64,000 nt of DNA from Streptomyces sp. MP131-18 (lineage in GTDB: Bacteria > Actinomycetota > Actinomycetes > Streptomycetales > Streptomycetaceae): positions 5,899,163 to 5,963,162 of the forward strand of contig NZ_LZNS01000001.1 of NCBI RefSeq assembly GCF_001984575.1, written 5' to 3'. This document shows, piece after piece, positions 35,126-44,362 of the stretch. Position 1 is the stretch's first letter, and every line of letters starts with the position of its first letter. Both the position numbers and the translations under genes were made by a program. The notes beneath the pieces were generated by a model. That model had not been told where the DNA came from, did no database searches, and saw only the letters and a list, made by a program, of their open reading frames with translations.

Positions 35126-35674
35126 TGGCCACCACCCGCCCGTTCCGCCGTTCGTCGCCTCCGGTATGCGGCGTCCGATGTCCGGCGAGAGTAGGACGAG
35201 GCGGGGCATGCGCCGGTGACTGTTCCGTCTGGCAGAACACCGCGGCCCGGAATGCCGGGGCTACGTAACCTGCCCCGTATGCCAAGAGTGACGCACCCCT
35301 ATGCGCATGACACTGCGATCCGGACCGGTCGCCGGGGCCCGGTCGCGAGGAAATCGGGGGGGTCGTCCTTCTCCTGCGATCCGTCGATCGCCCATGTCAC
35401 CGGGGCGCCATCCCCGGTCTGTCCACGTTCGCCAGGTTCGCCCAGCGGCACACCCACAAGCGCCTTATGCGGGAACGGCTTACCGCGGACGTCGCCGACT
35501 CGGTCGAGTAGGCGACGGGGTCGGTCGACGCGGCCGTGCGTGCCAGGGGCGAGCACCTCCGCATGACGATCAGGGGAGTCCGCGCGCCCGCTGACAGCCG
35601 GCACTGCGCGGTGTGTTCCGAGATGACCCGCGCATGGTCGACTAGCTGACCAGATGAAACCGGAGCAGTCGCGA
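35126..35674. other. Intergenic region with possible gene remnants
   Basis: About 550 bases without a confident gene. One frame reading 'FARFAQRHTHKRLMRERL' up to a stop at 35509-35511 and a following frame with 'HCAVCSEM' look protein-like but have no start, ribosome site or continuous frame. They may be decayed pieces of a gene. Confidence 0.4.
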
Positions 35675-36997
35675 ATGGAGCTCAACACAACCCCCACGCG
35701 GTCGTTCGGGTCCGCCTTGAGGGCCGCACGACGGGACCGGGGACTCTCACTCGGACAGCTGGCCCAGCTGGTCAACTACAGCAAGGGCCACCTCAGCAGG
35801 GTGGAGTCCGAGGGCAAGGCGCCGACCGACATGCTCGCCCGGCGGTGCGACGAGGTACTGCGCACCGGTGGCCTACTGACTGGTCTCGTCGACGCCGCCA
35901 GGTCCGGCCGCCGCGGCCCGTCGCTCAACCAACTGCCCAGGGCGGCGCCCGGCCTGGTCGGGCGGGCAGCGACCATGTCCGCATTGGACCGCACTCTTCA
36001 CCTGCCGGGTGCGCGACGCGACCCGGCAGAGTGCACCGTCGTCGTCGTCGACGGGCAGGCTGGAATCGGCAAGACCACCACAGCGCTCAACTGGGCCCAC
36101 GGGGTGGCGCGCCAGTTCCCCGACGGCATCCTGTTCGCCGATCTGGGCGGCTTCGGCCCCGGCGTGCCGGCCGATGAGACCGATGTCCTGCGCCACTTCA
36201 TGGCGTCCCTCGGCGGACAGGTGGACGCGGAGGTGCCTGCCGAACACCTCGCGGCCCGGTACCGCAGCCTGATGACCGGCAAGCGGGCGCTGATCATGCT
36301 GGACAACGCGGCCGGCGCGGGACAGGTCAGGCCACTGCTGCCGGCGGCCGGTGGGTGCCACGTGCTGGTGACGAGCCGCGACCGGCTGTCCGGACTGGTC
36401 GTACGGGACGGCGCGGAGCGGGTCACGGTGCCACCGATGACCGAGGAGGAGGCATTACGGCTGCTCGAAGCCACAGCCGGACCGTGGTTCGACCGATCAG
36501 CCGCGCCAGAAATCGCGCACTCCTGTGGTTATGTCCCGCTGGCTCTGCGGGTCGCCGCCGAGAACATGGCCGGGTGGCATCGGTCGCCATTCGACGGCCT
36601 CGGCGGCGGGGCGGATGAGGCGACCACATTGCGGACTGTTCTGTCGTGGTCCTACCGCAAGTTGGCGCCTGCTGCGGCGAATGCGTTGCAACGCCTCGCG
36701 GTCACCCGCGGTGAGACCGTCTCACCGGCGACCGCGGCCGGCCTGCTCGGCACCGGGGTGAACGAAGCCCACGTGCTGATGGACGCGCTGGCGGAGATAC
36801 ATCTGCTGCACCAGGTCGCGCCCGGCGCCTATCGTCTCGACCAGCTCACCGCGGCCTTCTCCACCGAGCTGAACGAGACCCGACCGCTCCCGTCGGCACC
36901 CGACGACTTCCACGCCCAGGTGCGCCGCCTGCCGGACTCCCGTGCGCCGCAACCGCCTGTGCGCAACGAGGACGGGGTCCTCGGCGGCAGCGCCTGA
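35675..36997 (+). CDS. XRE helix-turn-helix / NB-ARC regulator
   Basis: A 440-residue regulator. An N-terminal XRE domain ('LSLGQLAQLVNYSKGHLSRV', about 25-75) is fused to an NB-ARC NTPase (Walker A GQAGIGKTTT, Walker B 'ALIMLDNA', 'VLVTSRDRLSGL'). The winged-helix part ends near residue 410 and no TPR or WD repeats follow, so it is short for the class. GGAG lies nine bases before the ATG at 35675; an in-frame ATG 21 bases upstream has no such site. It stands alone, and its targets are unknown. Confidence 0.85.
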   Translation: MELNTTPTRSFGSALRAARRDRGLSLGQLAQLVNYSKGHLSRVESEGKAPTDMLARRCDEVLRTGGLLTGLVDAARSGRRGPSLNQLPRAAPGLVGRAATMSALDRTLHLPGARRDPAECTVVVVDGQAGIGKTTTALNWAHGVARQFPDGILFADLGGFGPGVPADETDVLRHFMASLGGQVDAEVPAEHLAARYRSLMTGKRALIMLDNAAGAGQVRPLLPAAGGCHVLVTSRDRLSGLVVRDGAERVTVPPMTEEEALRLLEATAGPWFDRSAAPEIAHSCGYVPLALRVAAENMAGWHRSPFDGLGGGADEATTLRTVLSWSYRKLAPAAANALQRLAVTRGETVSPATAAGLLGTGVNEAHVLMDALAEIHLLHQVAPGAYRLDQLTAAFSTELNETRPLPSAPDDFHAQVRRLPDSRAPQPPVRNEDGVLGGSA

Positions 36998-37099
36998 CCT
37001 TCCGCCATGGCGGCCGCACATACTGTTCCTCGCTCAGGACATGGACACGTCCGCCGTGCGAGCCGGTCACCAGAGTGGGCCAGACCCTTTTCAGGCTTT

Positions 37100-37621
37100 C
37101 TACACTGGCTGTGTCCATTCGCTCGGAATCAGGGCTGGAAGGCCAAGACGGTCGACTGTTTCCGTCCATCCTCTGACCAACCTGAGCCCTCCGAACATCC
37201 CTTGAGGTGAACGTAGCTCGGGTAGATGCTCGCCGAGGCCAAGACCTTCCTGCACGGCAGTCACCCACTCCTCGAGTCGCGTCAGCCATGGCTCGGCCTC
37301 TGAGGGGTTACTCGCAAGTTCATTCGCCTCATGAATAAGTTTGAGGCCCTGGGTGCGGAGCGGCTCCGGCGCATATGTGATTTGGTCGAGGGCCCCGCCG
37401 TTCTCTTGCCAGTACGGCTCTCCGCCATACTCAAGACCGCTCACCTGTAGGCTCGCGAAAACCAGATTGCGAGTTTGTGCAGCCACCATCCGCCACTGGC
37501 CGGCGCGTACTCCGCCGCCAATGTCTTCCAGTGCTCCCTGAACGACCAGCAGCGTTATCACGGAACCGTGGCCGATACTGGATACGTAAGACTGCAATCC
37601 CCTAGTGCTTCGAACGCTCAC
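37100..37621 (-). CDS. Unknown protein paired with nucleotidyltransferase
   Basis: A 173-residue, largely helical protein that I do not recognise. It opens with 'SVITLLVVQGALEDIGGG' and has an alpha-helical middle ('WRMVAAQTRNLVFASLQVSG') reminiscent in outline of HEPN-like helical bundles, but the HEPN RxxxxxH nuclease motif is absent. GC and codon use are lower than in the neighbours. It lies 112 bases after a GSX10DXD nucleotidyltransferase gene on the same strand, so they may form a two-gene module. Confidence 0.65.
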   Translation of the reverse strand: MSVRSTRGLQSYVSSIGHGSVITLLVVQGALEDIGGGVRAGQWRMVAAQTRNLVFASLQVSGLEYGGEPYWQENGGALDQITYAPEPLRTQGLKLIHEANELASNPSEAEPWLTRLEEWVTAVQEGLGLGEHLPELRSPQGMFGGLRLVRGWTETVDRLGLPALIPSEWTQPV

Positions 37622-37733
37622 ACAGCACCTCTTCAGTGAAATAGGATCAGGTATGACGGCCGGACGGGCCGGACCGTCGCGCTGACAGCAATACAGGGAT
37701 CAGTCGACCCCCTCGTCGCATACGGAACACGAA

Positions 37734-38741
37734 TTATCGTTCTGCCCGCTGTACGCCGAGCCAGAGCATGTCCTCGCTGAAAAGCGCCTCGACATCCGGG
37801 TCCCACTTCTCCGACAGGGAGTAAGTCCAGGTGCTGGGCTCACCGACGTTGCTTTTTGCTGACACCACTGCTGCCCGCAACCCCCACCGGGATACTAGGT
37901 GTTCCTTACCGAATGACTCCCAAGTGGTACCGACGGTCGGCTGTAGGCTCAGCCGCCAGGAGCTGGTGTCGACATCGCCGAGGTAGGAGTGGAGTGAGCT
38001 TTCTATGCGCTCCATGTAGTGAGGTACATCGAGTGCGGAAAGCGGTGGGCTTATCGCTTGCTCGTACGCCGACAGAGCCTTCGAATCTCCCAGGCGTTCC
38101 AGCTTTTCCCCTAGCCATTTCCATTTGAAGTATGATTCTCCACGAGCTGCCGCGTGGCGTTCGAGTGCCGCCATGAGCGCTTCGCCTGCTCGGATTCCTG
38201 CCACCAGAGGCTTATGGGTGAGCAAGGCCTTGGCTGCTGCTTGCATGCGGTATGCCTCCACGGCATGCCAGTCTTTTAACCACTCACCTACTTCGGCCTC
38301 CAAGTGCTGTTGCCAAGCGATCCATTGATCTGTGCCGGAAAGTGGAAGACCCAGACCGTACCTGGTGATGACGTCGATCGCCTTGCGTTTCGCTCCGATG
38401 TCTCCTGGCCTTATCTCTTGCGGGGGCCAAGTGCTCGAACTCATTTCGCGGCGTCTGTCCAAGAGTTGTTGGGAGCCGCAGGTGATCGCGTCAATCCGTG
38501 CGCCGTTCGGATATGACATCAGCGGAAGCGTGCTGGCAACGTCATCTTCTACGACGGTGTACAGGTCCAAGTCGCTGGTGTCGTTACCGAATCCGGAAAT
38601 GACTGACCCGGCGGCGACGACCAGAAGCGGCTCTCCGAATGACCTGTCAATCTGATCCAGTATCTGTCGCTCCGTGAGATCATGCCGTTTGATATAGCCT
38701 TGATATCTGCCGAGCCTGGCATCATCCATCAATCGGTCCAT
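37734..38741 (-). CDS. Nucleotidyltransferase-fold protein (GSX10DXD)
   Basis: A 335-residue protein. G45-S46 and D57-x-D59 form an exact GSX10DXD motif of the DNA-polymerase-beta nucleotidyltransferase superfamily (MNT type), in 'GSVISGFGNDTSDLDL'. A helical C-terminal region (about 130-230, with 'KWKWLGEKLERLGD') follows, as in antibiotic nucleotidyltransferases, and then an unrecognised domain. The third acidic residue is not obvious. Activity could be AMPylation of a protein, RNA or small molecule. GC is lower than average, a sign of transfer. A partner gene follows at 37621. Confidence 0.7.
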   Translation of the reverse strand: MDRLMDDARLGRYQGYIKRHDLTERQILDQIDRSFGEPLLVVAAGSVISGFGNDTSDLDLYTVVEDDVASTLPLMSYPNGARIDAITCGSQQLLDRRREMSSSTWPPQEIRPGDIGAKRKAIDVITRYGLGLPLSGTDQWIAWQQHLEAEVGEWLKDWHAVEAYRMQAAAKALLTHKPLVAGIRAGEALMAALERHAAARGESYFKWKWLGEKLERLGDSKALSAYEQAISPPLSALDVPHYMERIESSLHSYLGDVDTSSWRLSLQPTVGTTWESFGKEHLVSRWGLRAAVVSAKSNVGEPSTWTYSLSEKWDPDVEALFSEDMLWLGVQRAER

Positions 38742-39407
38742 TCCGATTCAGTGCGTGTATGAGCATGGTGTCGTTTGGCTCATTGCAAGTTACTTGCGAC
38801 TGCGGTCATTGGATGCGGTGAATCTGGGTTTCGGCTCCAGGCAGACCTGCCGGCGCAGGTTGGAGCGGTTGCACGCATTCGTCCTCGGCTACTGATCGGC
38901 GATAGCAAGTGTGCAGTCTTTGCGGTGCCGTTCGGGAGATGTTGTCCGTTGTCTGTTCAGCGGGATATTTTGGCAACGGGCAGTGTGCGTGCGCAGACGG
39001 CCGGGCGTGCGCAACGATACGCGGTCCGGAGCGGCGGCTATCCGGCGCGGTGCGCCGCACACGTGGAGCGCCGGTGGGGACGAACGGCGTCCCGCTGTTC
39101 GACATCGGGAACTCACGGGTGGTCAGCCCAGCGGCCCGACGACATGCTGTGGCTGTCGGCAGTGGCTTGACGAGCAGGAAGATCACTGATCTGCCCGGCC
39201 CTGATCCGCCCGGCCGGCCCTCCACTCCCATGGGGCGGGCCCGGCCGCTGCTCCACTGCCGAGGACATTCGCACGGGCATGGGGCTGATCAAGGGGCTGG
39301 CGGAGCTGGGACTTCCGCATGGTTCTCCCGAGTGCTGGCCTCGTAGAAGATCGCGCAGGGAATCGGGCGAGGAATCCGCCGGGGAACGGTCTCCTGCCCA
39401 CGTGCCC
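38742..39407. other. Intergenic region, no convincing gene
   Basis: About 670 bases of mixed GC between the nucleotidyltransferase and the SRPBCC gene. Short open frames occur on both strands but none has a ribosome site plus typical codon bias. No tRNA or clear hairpin was found. Confidence 0.45.
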
Positions 39408-39851
39408 TCAGGCCCGTGCCACCCGGGAATCGATGGCCGCCAGCATCTGCCGGCAGTTCTCCTCCAGCGCCCGGCCCGCCACCGGGTCCAGCATGTCGGC
39501 CAGCAGGGGGATACCGATCTCGAAGTCGATGGTGACCCGGACCGCGGAGGTCGCGGAGTCGATCTCCAGCACCCGCCAGTCACCGGTGAAGCGCTCCAAG
39601 TCGCCCTCCACCTGGTGGAACGTCATGATCCGGGTCTCGTCGTCGGTCCTGTCCTCCTCCGTCCACTCCAGGAGCGAGCCCTTGAGCATCACCGACCAGT
39701 CGCTGAGCCGGGCTCCGGCCGTGCCGGTCTCGTGGACGACCACGCTCTGCACGTTGGTCATGAACTTCGGGTACTCCGCCAGATCCGTCACCGCCGTCCA
39801 GGTGTCCGACGCGGGGGCGTTGATCGTCATTTCGACAGTGACCGTGGGCAC
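39408..39851 (-). CDS. SRPBCC-family (polyketide cyclase-like) protein
   Basis: A 147-residue START/Bet v1-fold protein: 'TVEMTINAPASDTWTAVTDL' at the start, 'DWSVMLKGSLLEWTEEDR' in the middle, and a long C-terminal helix. Stand-alone members are aromatase/cyclases or lipid-binding proteins. GGAG lies six bases before the GTG. It follows an acyl-CoA dehydrogenase gene on the same strand by 54 bases, suggesting a shared pathway. Confidence 0.85.
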   Translation of the reverse strand: MPTVTVEMTINAPASDTWTAVTDLAEYPKFMTNVQSVVVHETGTAGARLSDWSVMLKGSLLEWTEEDRTDDETRIMTFHQVEGDLERFTGDWRVLEIDSATSAVRVTIDFEIGIPLLADMLDPVAGRALEENCRQMLAAIDSRVARA

Positions 39852-39905
39852 GCTGGGCTCCTTGGGTGTTCCGGTGTTCCGGTGTTCCGACAGGTACGGG
39901 ACGAA

Positions 39906-41042
39906 TCAGGCGGGGTCGAAGGAGATGGGCTGCCCGGTGCAGTACGCGCCGACGGCGTCGTCGCAGACGAGGAGCGACGGCGGGTGGTGGTGTACGGCGA
40001 GGGAGTCGAGCAGCAGGGCCGCCGCCGGATGCCCCTCGGTGTACGCGCGCCCCCCGATGACCGGGGTGAGCGCGCCGGCGAACCGCTCCCGCACATCGGA
40101 CAGGGAGGCCCGCAGGCCCATCGCGGCGGCCAGCGCGGTATGGCCGGTCAGCGCCTCGTGCTCCCAGTCGGCGGCGAGGGCGCGGGTGGCGGCGCCCAGC
40201 GCGTACAACTCCCGCGCGGCCCGGCCGATCAGCGCCGAACGCGAGCGTGACGTGGTGCCCGCGCACTGCTCCGCCGTCCTGTCGAGCAGCGTCGAGAGCA
40301 CCCCGTGGTAGGTGGCCGAGACAAGGACCGCGAACCAGACGACCCCGGCGATGAGGATGTCGTCCACAGCACCCGCCGGGCCCCGGTAGAAGACGAGCCG
40401 CCGGTCGATCTCGACATCGGTGAGGCGGACCCGGCCGGTGTCGGAGAGCCGCATGCCCAGCGAGGGCCAGTCGCCCTCGTGGGTGATGCCCGGGGAGTTG
40501 GCCGGGACGAGCGCGATCAACGTCTCGTCGGTGTCGCGCACCTGGGCGGTGACGCACATCAGGGTGGCCGTGGTGGAGAGCGAACAGGGGTACTTCGTAC
40601 CGGAGATACGGAAGTCCTTGCCGTCCGGGACGGCCACCGAGCGGCTGCTGAGGAAGTTGCCGTTGCCACCCGGCTCGGCGAAGGCGGAGGCCACCAGCGC
40701 GTGGGTCTCCGCGATGCTCTCCAGCAGCATCCAGGAGGTGTCGCGGTGGCGTCGCCAGTAGTCGACCATCAGGCCCACGGTCATGGAGTGCATGTTCAGC
40801 GCGATGGCCGGTCCTGGGTCGAGGCGGCCGAGCGCGCGCTGCGCGCCGGCGACCGCGACGAGCCCGGCCCCGCCGCCGCCGAACTCCTCCGGGACGGGCA
40901 GCGTCGCGTAGTCGGTTGCCGCGATGGCCCTGATCCGGTCAGCGGCCGTGGCCTCACCAGAGGGCGGGTCCTGGGGCAGTTCTTCGAGGAACGACGGAGT
41001 TGCCCACCCGGCATCCAGAAGCCGCCTCACCTGCTGTTCCAC
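39906..41042 (-). CDS. Acyl-CoA dehydrogenase family protein
   Basis: A 378-residue flavoenzyme-like protein with the acyl-CoA dehydrogenase plan: helical N-terminal domain, middle beta domain ('ASAFAEPGGNGNFLSSRS' flavin-binding region, 'FRISGTKYPCSLSTTATLMC') and C-terminal helices. Relatives include hydroxylases and desaturases of secondary metabolism. The catalytic base is not evident, so the chemistry cannot be fixed. It starts with GTG about 60 bases after the ABC permease gene. Confidence 0.85.
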   Translation of the reverse strand: MEQQVRRLLDAGWATPSFLEELPQDPPSGEATAADRIRAIAATDYATLPVPEEFGGGGAGLVAVAGAQRALGRLDPGPAIALNMHSMTVGLMVDYWRRHRDTSWMLLESIAETHALVASAFAEPGGNGNFLSSRSVAVPDGKDFRISGTKYPCSLSTTATLMCVTAQVRDTDETLIALVPANSPGITHEGDWPSLGMRLSDTGRVRLTDVEIDRRLVFYRGPAGAVDDILIAGVVWFAVLVSATYHGVLSTLLDRTAEQCAGTTSRSRSALIGRAARELYALGAATRALAADWEHEALTGHTALAAAMGLRASLSDVRERFAGALTPVIGGRAYTEGHPAAALLLDSLAVHHHPPSLLVCDDAVGAYCTGQPISFDPA

Positions 41043-41100
41043 GTTGCCGCCTGCCTTCCGTCAACTTGTCGATCCGCCGGGGTCGTCGGCCTGGCTGCCG

Positions 41101-41898
41101 TCACGACCACGGCACCTTGACCTGCTCGGGCCGGAATACGCACCACGCGGCCAGCGCGAAGACGGCCGCGAGCCCGAGCAGCACCGCCACGGGCAGCAGG
41201 ACGCCGCCGACGCCCGCGCCGCCGAGTACCGCCTCGTTGAAGCCGCGCATCGCCCAGTACGTAGGGGTGACCTTGCCGAGCGCCTGGGCCCAGAGAGGCA
41301 GGGTCGCGTACGGCACGATGCCGCCCCCGCATCCGGCGAACAGCAGCCCGGTGAGGTACGCGAGGGCGTTGAGCTGCATCATGCTCCGGCAGAACGCGAT
41401 CAGCGCGAACCCGAAGCACACCATGGACGCCGCCAGCGCCACGGCCACCACCGCCAGCGCCGCGACCGAACCGCGGACGTGGAGGCCGAACAGCGCGCCG
41501 CCCACGGCAAACAGCACCGTCTGCTGGGTGAGAGCGAGCAGCAGCGTCGACGTGACCCGCCCGCCGATCAGCTCGGCGGCGCGCAGCGGGCTCGCCCGCA
41601 GCCGGTTCCAGGTGCGCCAGCCGTGCTCGCGGAAGATGGTCTGCCCGACGTAACTGACGAGGAAGAAACAGAACATCGCGGCGATCCCCGGAACCGCCTG
41701 CTCCGCGCCGGTGACCGCTATACCGCCGGGCGCGGGCCCGTACCGCTCGGTCAGGTCGGCCTCGAAGGCGGAGGAGAGGAACCCCATGATCAGCAGCGGC
41801 ATGAGCGTCAGCACGATCAGCGGGGCCGGATCGGCGCGTACGTGCTCGGCGTCCTTGAGCGTGACGGCCGCCGCCCGCCGCCAGGAGAGGTCAGGCAT
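41101..41898 (-). CDS. ABC-2 type transporter permease
   Basis: A 265-residue membrane protein with about six helices and the typical ABC-2 order: first helix near 25-45 ('LIVLTLMPLLIMGFLSSAF'), then 'FFLVSYVGQTIFREHGWRTW' and 'RASPLRAAELIGGRV'. It overlaps the ATP-binding gene by eight bases. The pair is an exporter, a common self-resistance or secretion element in biosynthetic loci. Confidence 0.9.
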   Translation of the reverse strand: MPDLSWRRAAAVTLKDAEHVRADPAPLIVLTLMPLLIMGFLSSAFEADLTERYGPAPGGIAVTGAEQAVPGIAAMFCFFLVSYVGQTIFREHGWRTWNRLRASPLRAAELIGGRVTSTLLLALTQQTVLFAVGGALFGLHVRGSVAALAVVAVALAASMVCFGFALIAFCRSMMQLNALAYLTGLLFAGCGGGIVPYATLPLWAQALGKVTPTYWAMRGFNEAVLGGAGVGGVLLPVAVLLGLAAVFALAAWCVFRPEQVKVPWS

Positions 41899-42871
41899 CG
41901 CTCGCCACCCCGTCCGGCTCGTTCGACGCCGCTGACTCTGCCGATGCGTTCAGCTCGTCCGACGTCTCCGACGTCTCCGACGCGGTGACGTTCAAGAAGA
42001 CCGATTCCAAACTGGCCGGTCTGATCTCCACCGACTGGAGCCGCTGTGCCGCCTCGCCCAGCTCGTTGATCGCGCGTACGGCCGTGATCTGCGGGCTGTC
42101 GGTCACGATCCGTACCGTGCGCTCCTCGCGCCGGGTCGGCCACGGCAGCGCGATGTCCGGCGCCGGCCCGGTGAAGGTCAGGTCGACGCGGCTCTCGCCG
42201 TGGTCGCGCAGGAGTTCCCGTACGGTGCCACGGGCGACGACCCGGCCCCGGTCGAGGATCACGGTGGGGCCGCCCAACTCCTCGACCTCGGCGAGGTAGT
42301 GGCTCGAATAGCAGACCGCCACGCCCGCGTCCGCCAGCCCGCGCACCAGCTCCACCAGGGCGATCCGGCTGACCACGTCCATCCCGACGGTCGGTTCGTC
42401 GAGCAGGACGACGGGGGGCTCCGGAACCAGCGCGATCGCCACATGCAGGCGGCGTTGCTCGCCGCCGGACAGGGCACGGGCCGGCCGGTCCAGCAGCGGG
42501 GCGAGCCCCAGCGGTCCGGCGACCTGGTCGATACGGCGCTTCGCCCGCGCGCCCCACAACCCGGCGAGCCGGGCGAAGAAGCGCAGGTTCTCGGCGACGG
42601 TCAGGGTGGGGTACACACCGAGGTCCTGGGGCGCGAAGCCGACCGGGCCGCCGGCCGTGCACGTACCGCCGTCGGGGCGGGTCAGCCCGGCCACGATCGA
42701 CAGCAGAGTGGACTTCCCGGCGCCGTTCGTGCCGAGCAGGGCCACCACCTCGCCGGCCGGGACGTCCAGGTCGACGCCGCGCAGCGCGACGACGTCCCGG
42801 TACGCCTTGCTGACCTGGCTCACCCGCAGCATCGAGGACCCGTCACCGTCACCTCTCACCGGCTCGCTCAC
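41891..42871 (-). CDS. ABC transporter ATP-binding protein (DrrA type)
   Basis: A 326-residue ATPase. Walker A GTNGAGKST, signature LSGGEQRR, Walker B VVLLDEPT, with a C-terminal extension of about 90 residues as in DrrA-like exporters. GTG start. It is coupled to the ABC-2 permease by an eight-base overlap and is divergent from the aminotransferase gene, with repeated GGAACC/GGTTCC elements between. Confidence 0.93.
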   Translation of the reverse strand: MSEPVRGDGDGSSMLRVSQVSKAYRDVVALRGVDLDVPAGEVVALLGTNGAGKSTLLSIVAGLTRPDGGTCTAGGPVGFAPQDLGVYPTLTVAENLRFFARLAGLWGARAKRRIDQVAGPLGLAPLLDRPARALSGGEQRRLHVAIALVPEPPVVLLDEPTVGMDVVSRIALVELVRGLADAGVAVCYSSHYLAEVEELGGPTVILDRGRVVARGTVRELLRDHGESRVDLTFTGPAPDIALPWPTRREERTVRIVTDSPQITAVRAINELGEAAQRLQSVEIRPASLESVFLNVTASETSETSDELNASAESAASNEPDGVASDA

Positions 42872-42888
42872 CGGCTCAGGATGGCGGC

Positions 42889-42927
42889 GGAACCGGCCCG
42901 TGCGGGGCGGGTTCCGTCAGATGGAAC
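42889..42927. promoter_or_regulatory. Inverted GGAACC/GGTTCC repeats in divergent promoter
   Basis: GGAACC (42889-42894), GGTTCC (42910-42915) and GGAAC (42923-42927) form overlapping inverted repeats between the ABC and aminotransferase genes. GTTCC..GGAAC spacing resembles IclR-family sites, and an IclR gene lies at the end of the cluster. Binding is inferred. Confidence 0.4.
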
Positions 42928-43007
42928 GGTGCGGAGCAGAGGGGTCTACGGCCGTTAGAGTGCTGCTCCTTCTTTGTGGACCTGTGGTCCTTGTGGAGGT
43001 GTGGTCG

Positions 43008-44288
43008 ATGACCGAGCCGGCTACGACGGCAACGGCTACGGCTCTCAAGGCGATACGCAGACACCTTTCCCCCCGGCTCGCCCTGCTGCTCGGTATGAAC
43101 GGGCAGGACAGCCTCGAAGTGCGGGCGAGCGGCGCGGAGGTGACCCTGTCGGACGGGCGGTCCGCGCTCGACTTCGGCAGTTACGGGGTGGCCTTGCTCG
43201 GCCACCGGCACCCCCGGGTGGTCGCTGCGGTGACCGAGCAGTTGGGGCGCATGCCCTCCTCCACCCGGGTGCTGGCCAACGAGACGCTGCCCCGGTTCGC
43301 CTCCGAGGTCGTGTCATTCGTCGGACTGGCGGGGCTGACCAGGGTCTGGACCGGGCTCAACGGCACGGACGCGGTGGAGACCGTTCTGAAGCTGGCGCGG
43401 GCGGCCGGCGGGCGGAGCCGGGTGATCGCGGTCGAGGGCGGCTTCCACGGTAAGTCGCACGGCGCGCTCGCGGTGACGTCGAGCCCGCGCTTCCGGGAGC
43501 CGCTGGCCGCCGTTCTGCCGCCCGTCACGCATGTGCCCGCGACGGCGGACGCGGCCGCCCTGGACGCGGCGTTCGCCGGGGGTGATGTGGCGGCGGTGAT
43601 CGTGGAGCCGGTGCAGGGCGAGGGCGGTGTACGTCCGCTCGGCGCAAGCCTGTTGCACGAGCTGCGGCGGCGCGCCCGGGATGCCGGGGCGTTCCTGGTG
43701 AGCGACGAGATCCAGTGTGGGCTGCGCCGGTGCGGGCCTCCGACGCTCGCGGGCGAGCTGGGGCTCGAACCCGACGCGGTGCTGCTGGGGAAGGGGCTCG
43801 GCGGCGGGGTGATGCCGCTGTCGGCCGTGGTTGCGAGCGAGGAGCTGTACGCGCCGCTGCGCGACGATCCGTTCCTGCACACCGCGACGTTCGCCGGGCA
43901 TCCGCTGAGCGCCGCCGCCGGTATCGCGGCGGTGCGGGCCGTGGCGGAGCACGCCGCCGACGGGGAGCGGGTGGCCCAGCGGATGGAGGCGGGGCTCGCC
44001 ACCCTGCGGGAGCGGTGGCCCGAGCACATCGCGGCGGTGCGGGGGCGTGGACTGCTCTGGGGGCTGGAGTTTGCCTCGACCGCCCTCGCGGGCAAGGTCT
44101 TCGCCGACCTGGGCCCGGCCGGGCTGCTCGTCTCGCCGTGCCTGGGGCGGCCCGAGGTGGTGCGGCTGTTCCCGCCGATGATCGCCACCGACGGGGAGGT
44201 CGACCGGGCTCTCGGGATCCTGGACACGACGGTACGCGGGGCGGCGGCGCAGGCCGCCGTTCAGGTCCCGTTTCGCGCGGAGAGCTGA
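43008..44288 (+). CDS. Class III (PLP-dependent) aminotransferase
   Basis: A 426-residue ornithine/acetylornithine-aminotransferase-like enzyme. Signature regions are 'YGVALLGHRHPRVVAAV', 'IVEPVQGEGGVRP', 'VSDEIQCGLRR' with the PLP-ring aspartate, and the Schiff-base lysine K262 in 'LLGKGLGGGVMP'. GGAGGT lies seven bases before the ATG. The frame continues upstream, but homology begins here. The substrate may be an amino acid or an acyl-aldehyde precursor. It is the only plus-strand gene of the cluster and ends at a bidirectional hairpin. Confidence 0.9.
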   Translation: MTEPATTATATALKAIRRHLSPRLALLLGMNGQDSLEVRASGAEVTLSDGRSALDFGSYGVALLGHRHPRVVAAVTEQLGRMPSSTRVLANETLPRFASEVVSFVGLAGLTRVWTGLNGTDAVETVLKLARAAGGRSRVIAVEGGFHGKSHGALAVTSSPRFREPLAAVLPPVTHVPATADAAALDAAFAGGDVAAVIVEPVQGEGGVRPLGASLLHELRRRARDAGAFLVSDEIQCGLRRCGPPTLAGELGLEPDAVLLGKGLGGGVMPLSAVVASEELYAPLRDDPFLHTATFAGHPLSAAAGIAAVRAVAEHAADGERVAQRMEAGLATLRERWPEHIAAVRGRGLLWGLEFASTALAGKVFADLGPAGLLVSPCLGRPEVVRLFPPMIATDGEVDRALGILDTTVRGAAAQAAVQVPFRAES

Positions 44289-44309
44289 GGCAGGACCGGG
44301 CGGCCGGTA

Positions 44310-44354
44310 CGGGGCGGACCCGGGATGCGTCAGCGACGCATCCCGGGTCCGCCC
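44310..44354. terminator. Bidirectional terminator, perfect 21-bp stem
   Basis: Arms 44310-44330 and 44334-44354 are perfectly complementary with loop AGC. It sits between the convergent aminotransferase and methyltransferase genes. Confidence 0.75.
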
Positions 44355-44362
44355 CGGGGCCC

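Noticed and set aside
38775..39231. Short open frames on both strands between nucleotidyltransferase and SRPBCC genes
   Set aside because: They overlap one another, lack ribosome sites and show no codon bias or known motif.
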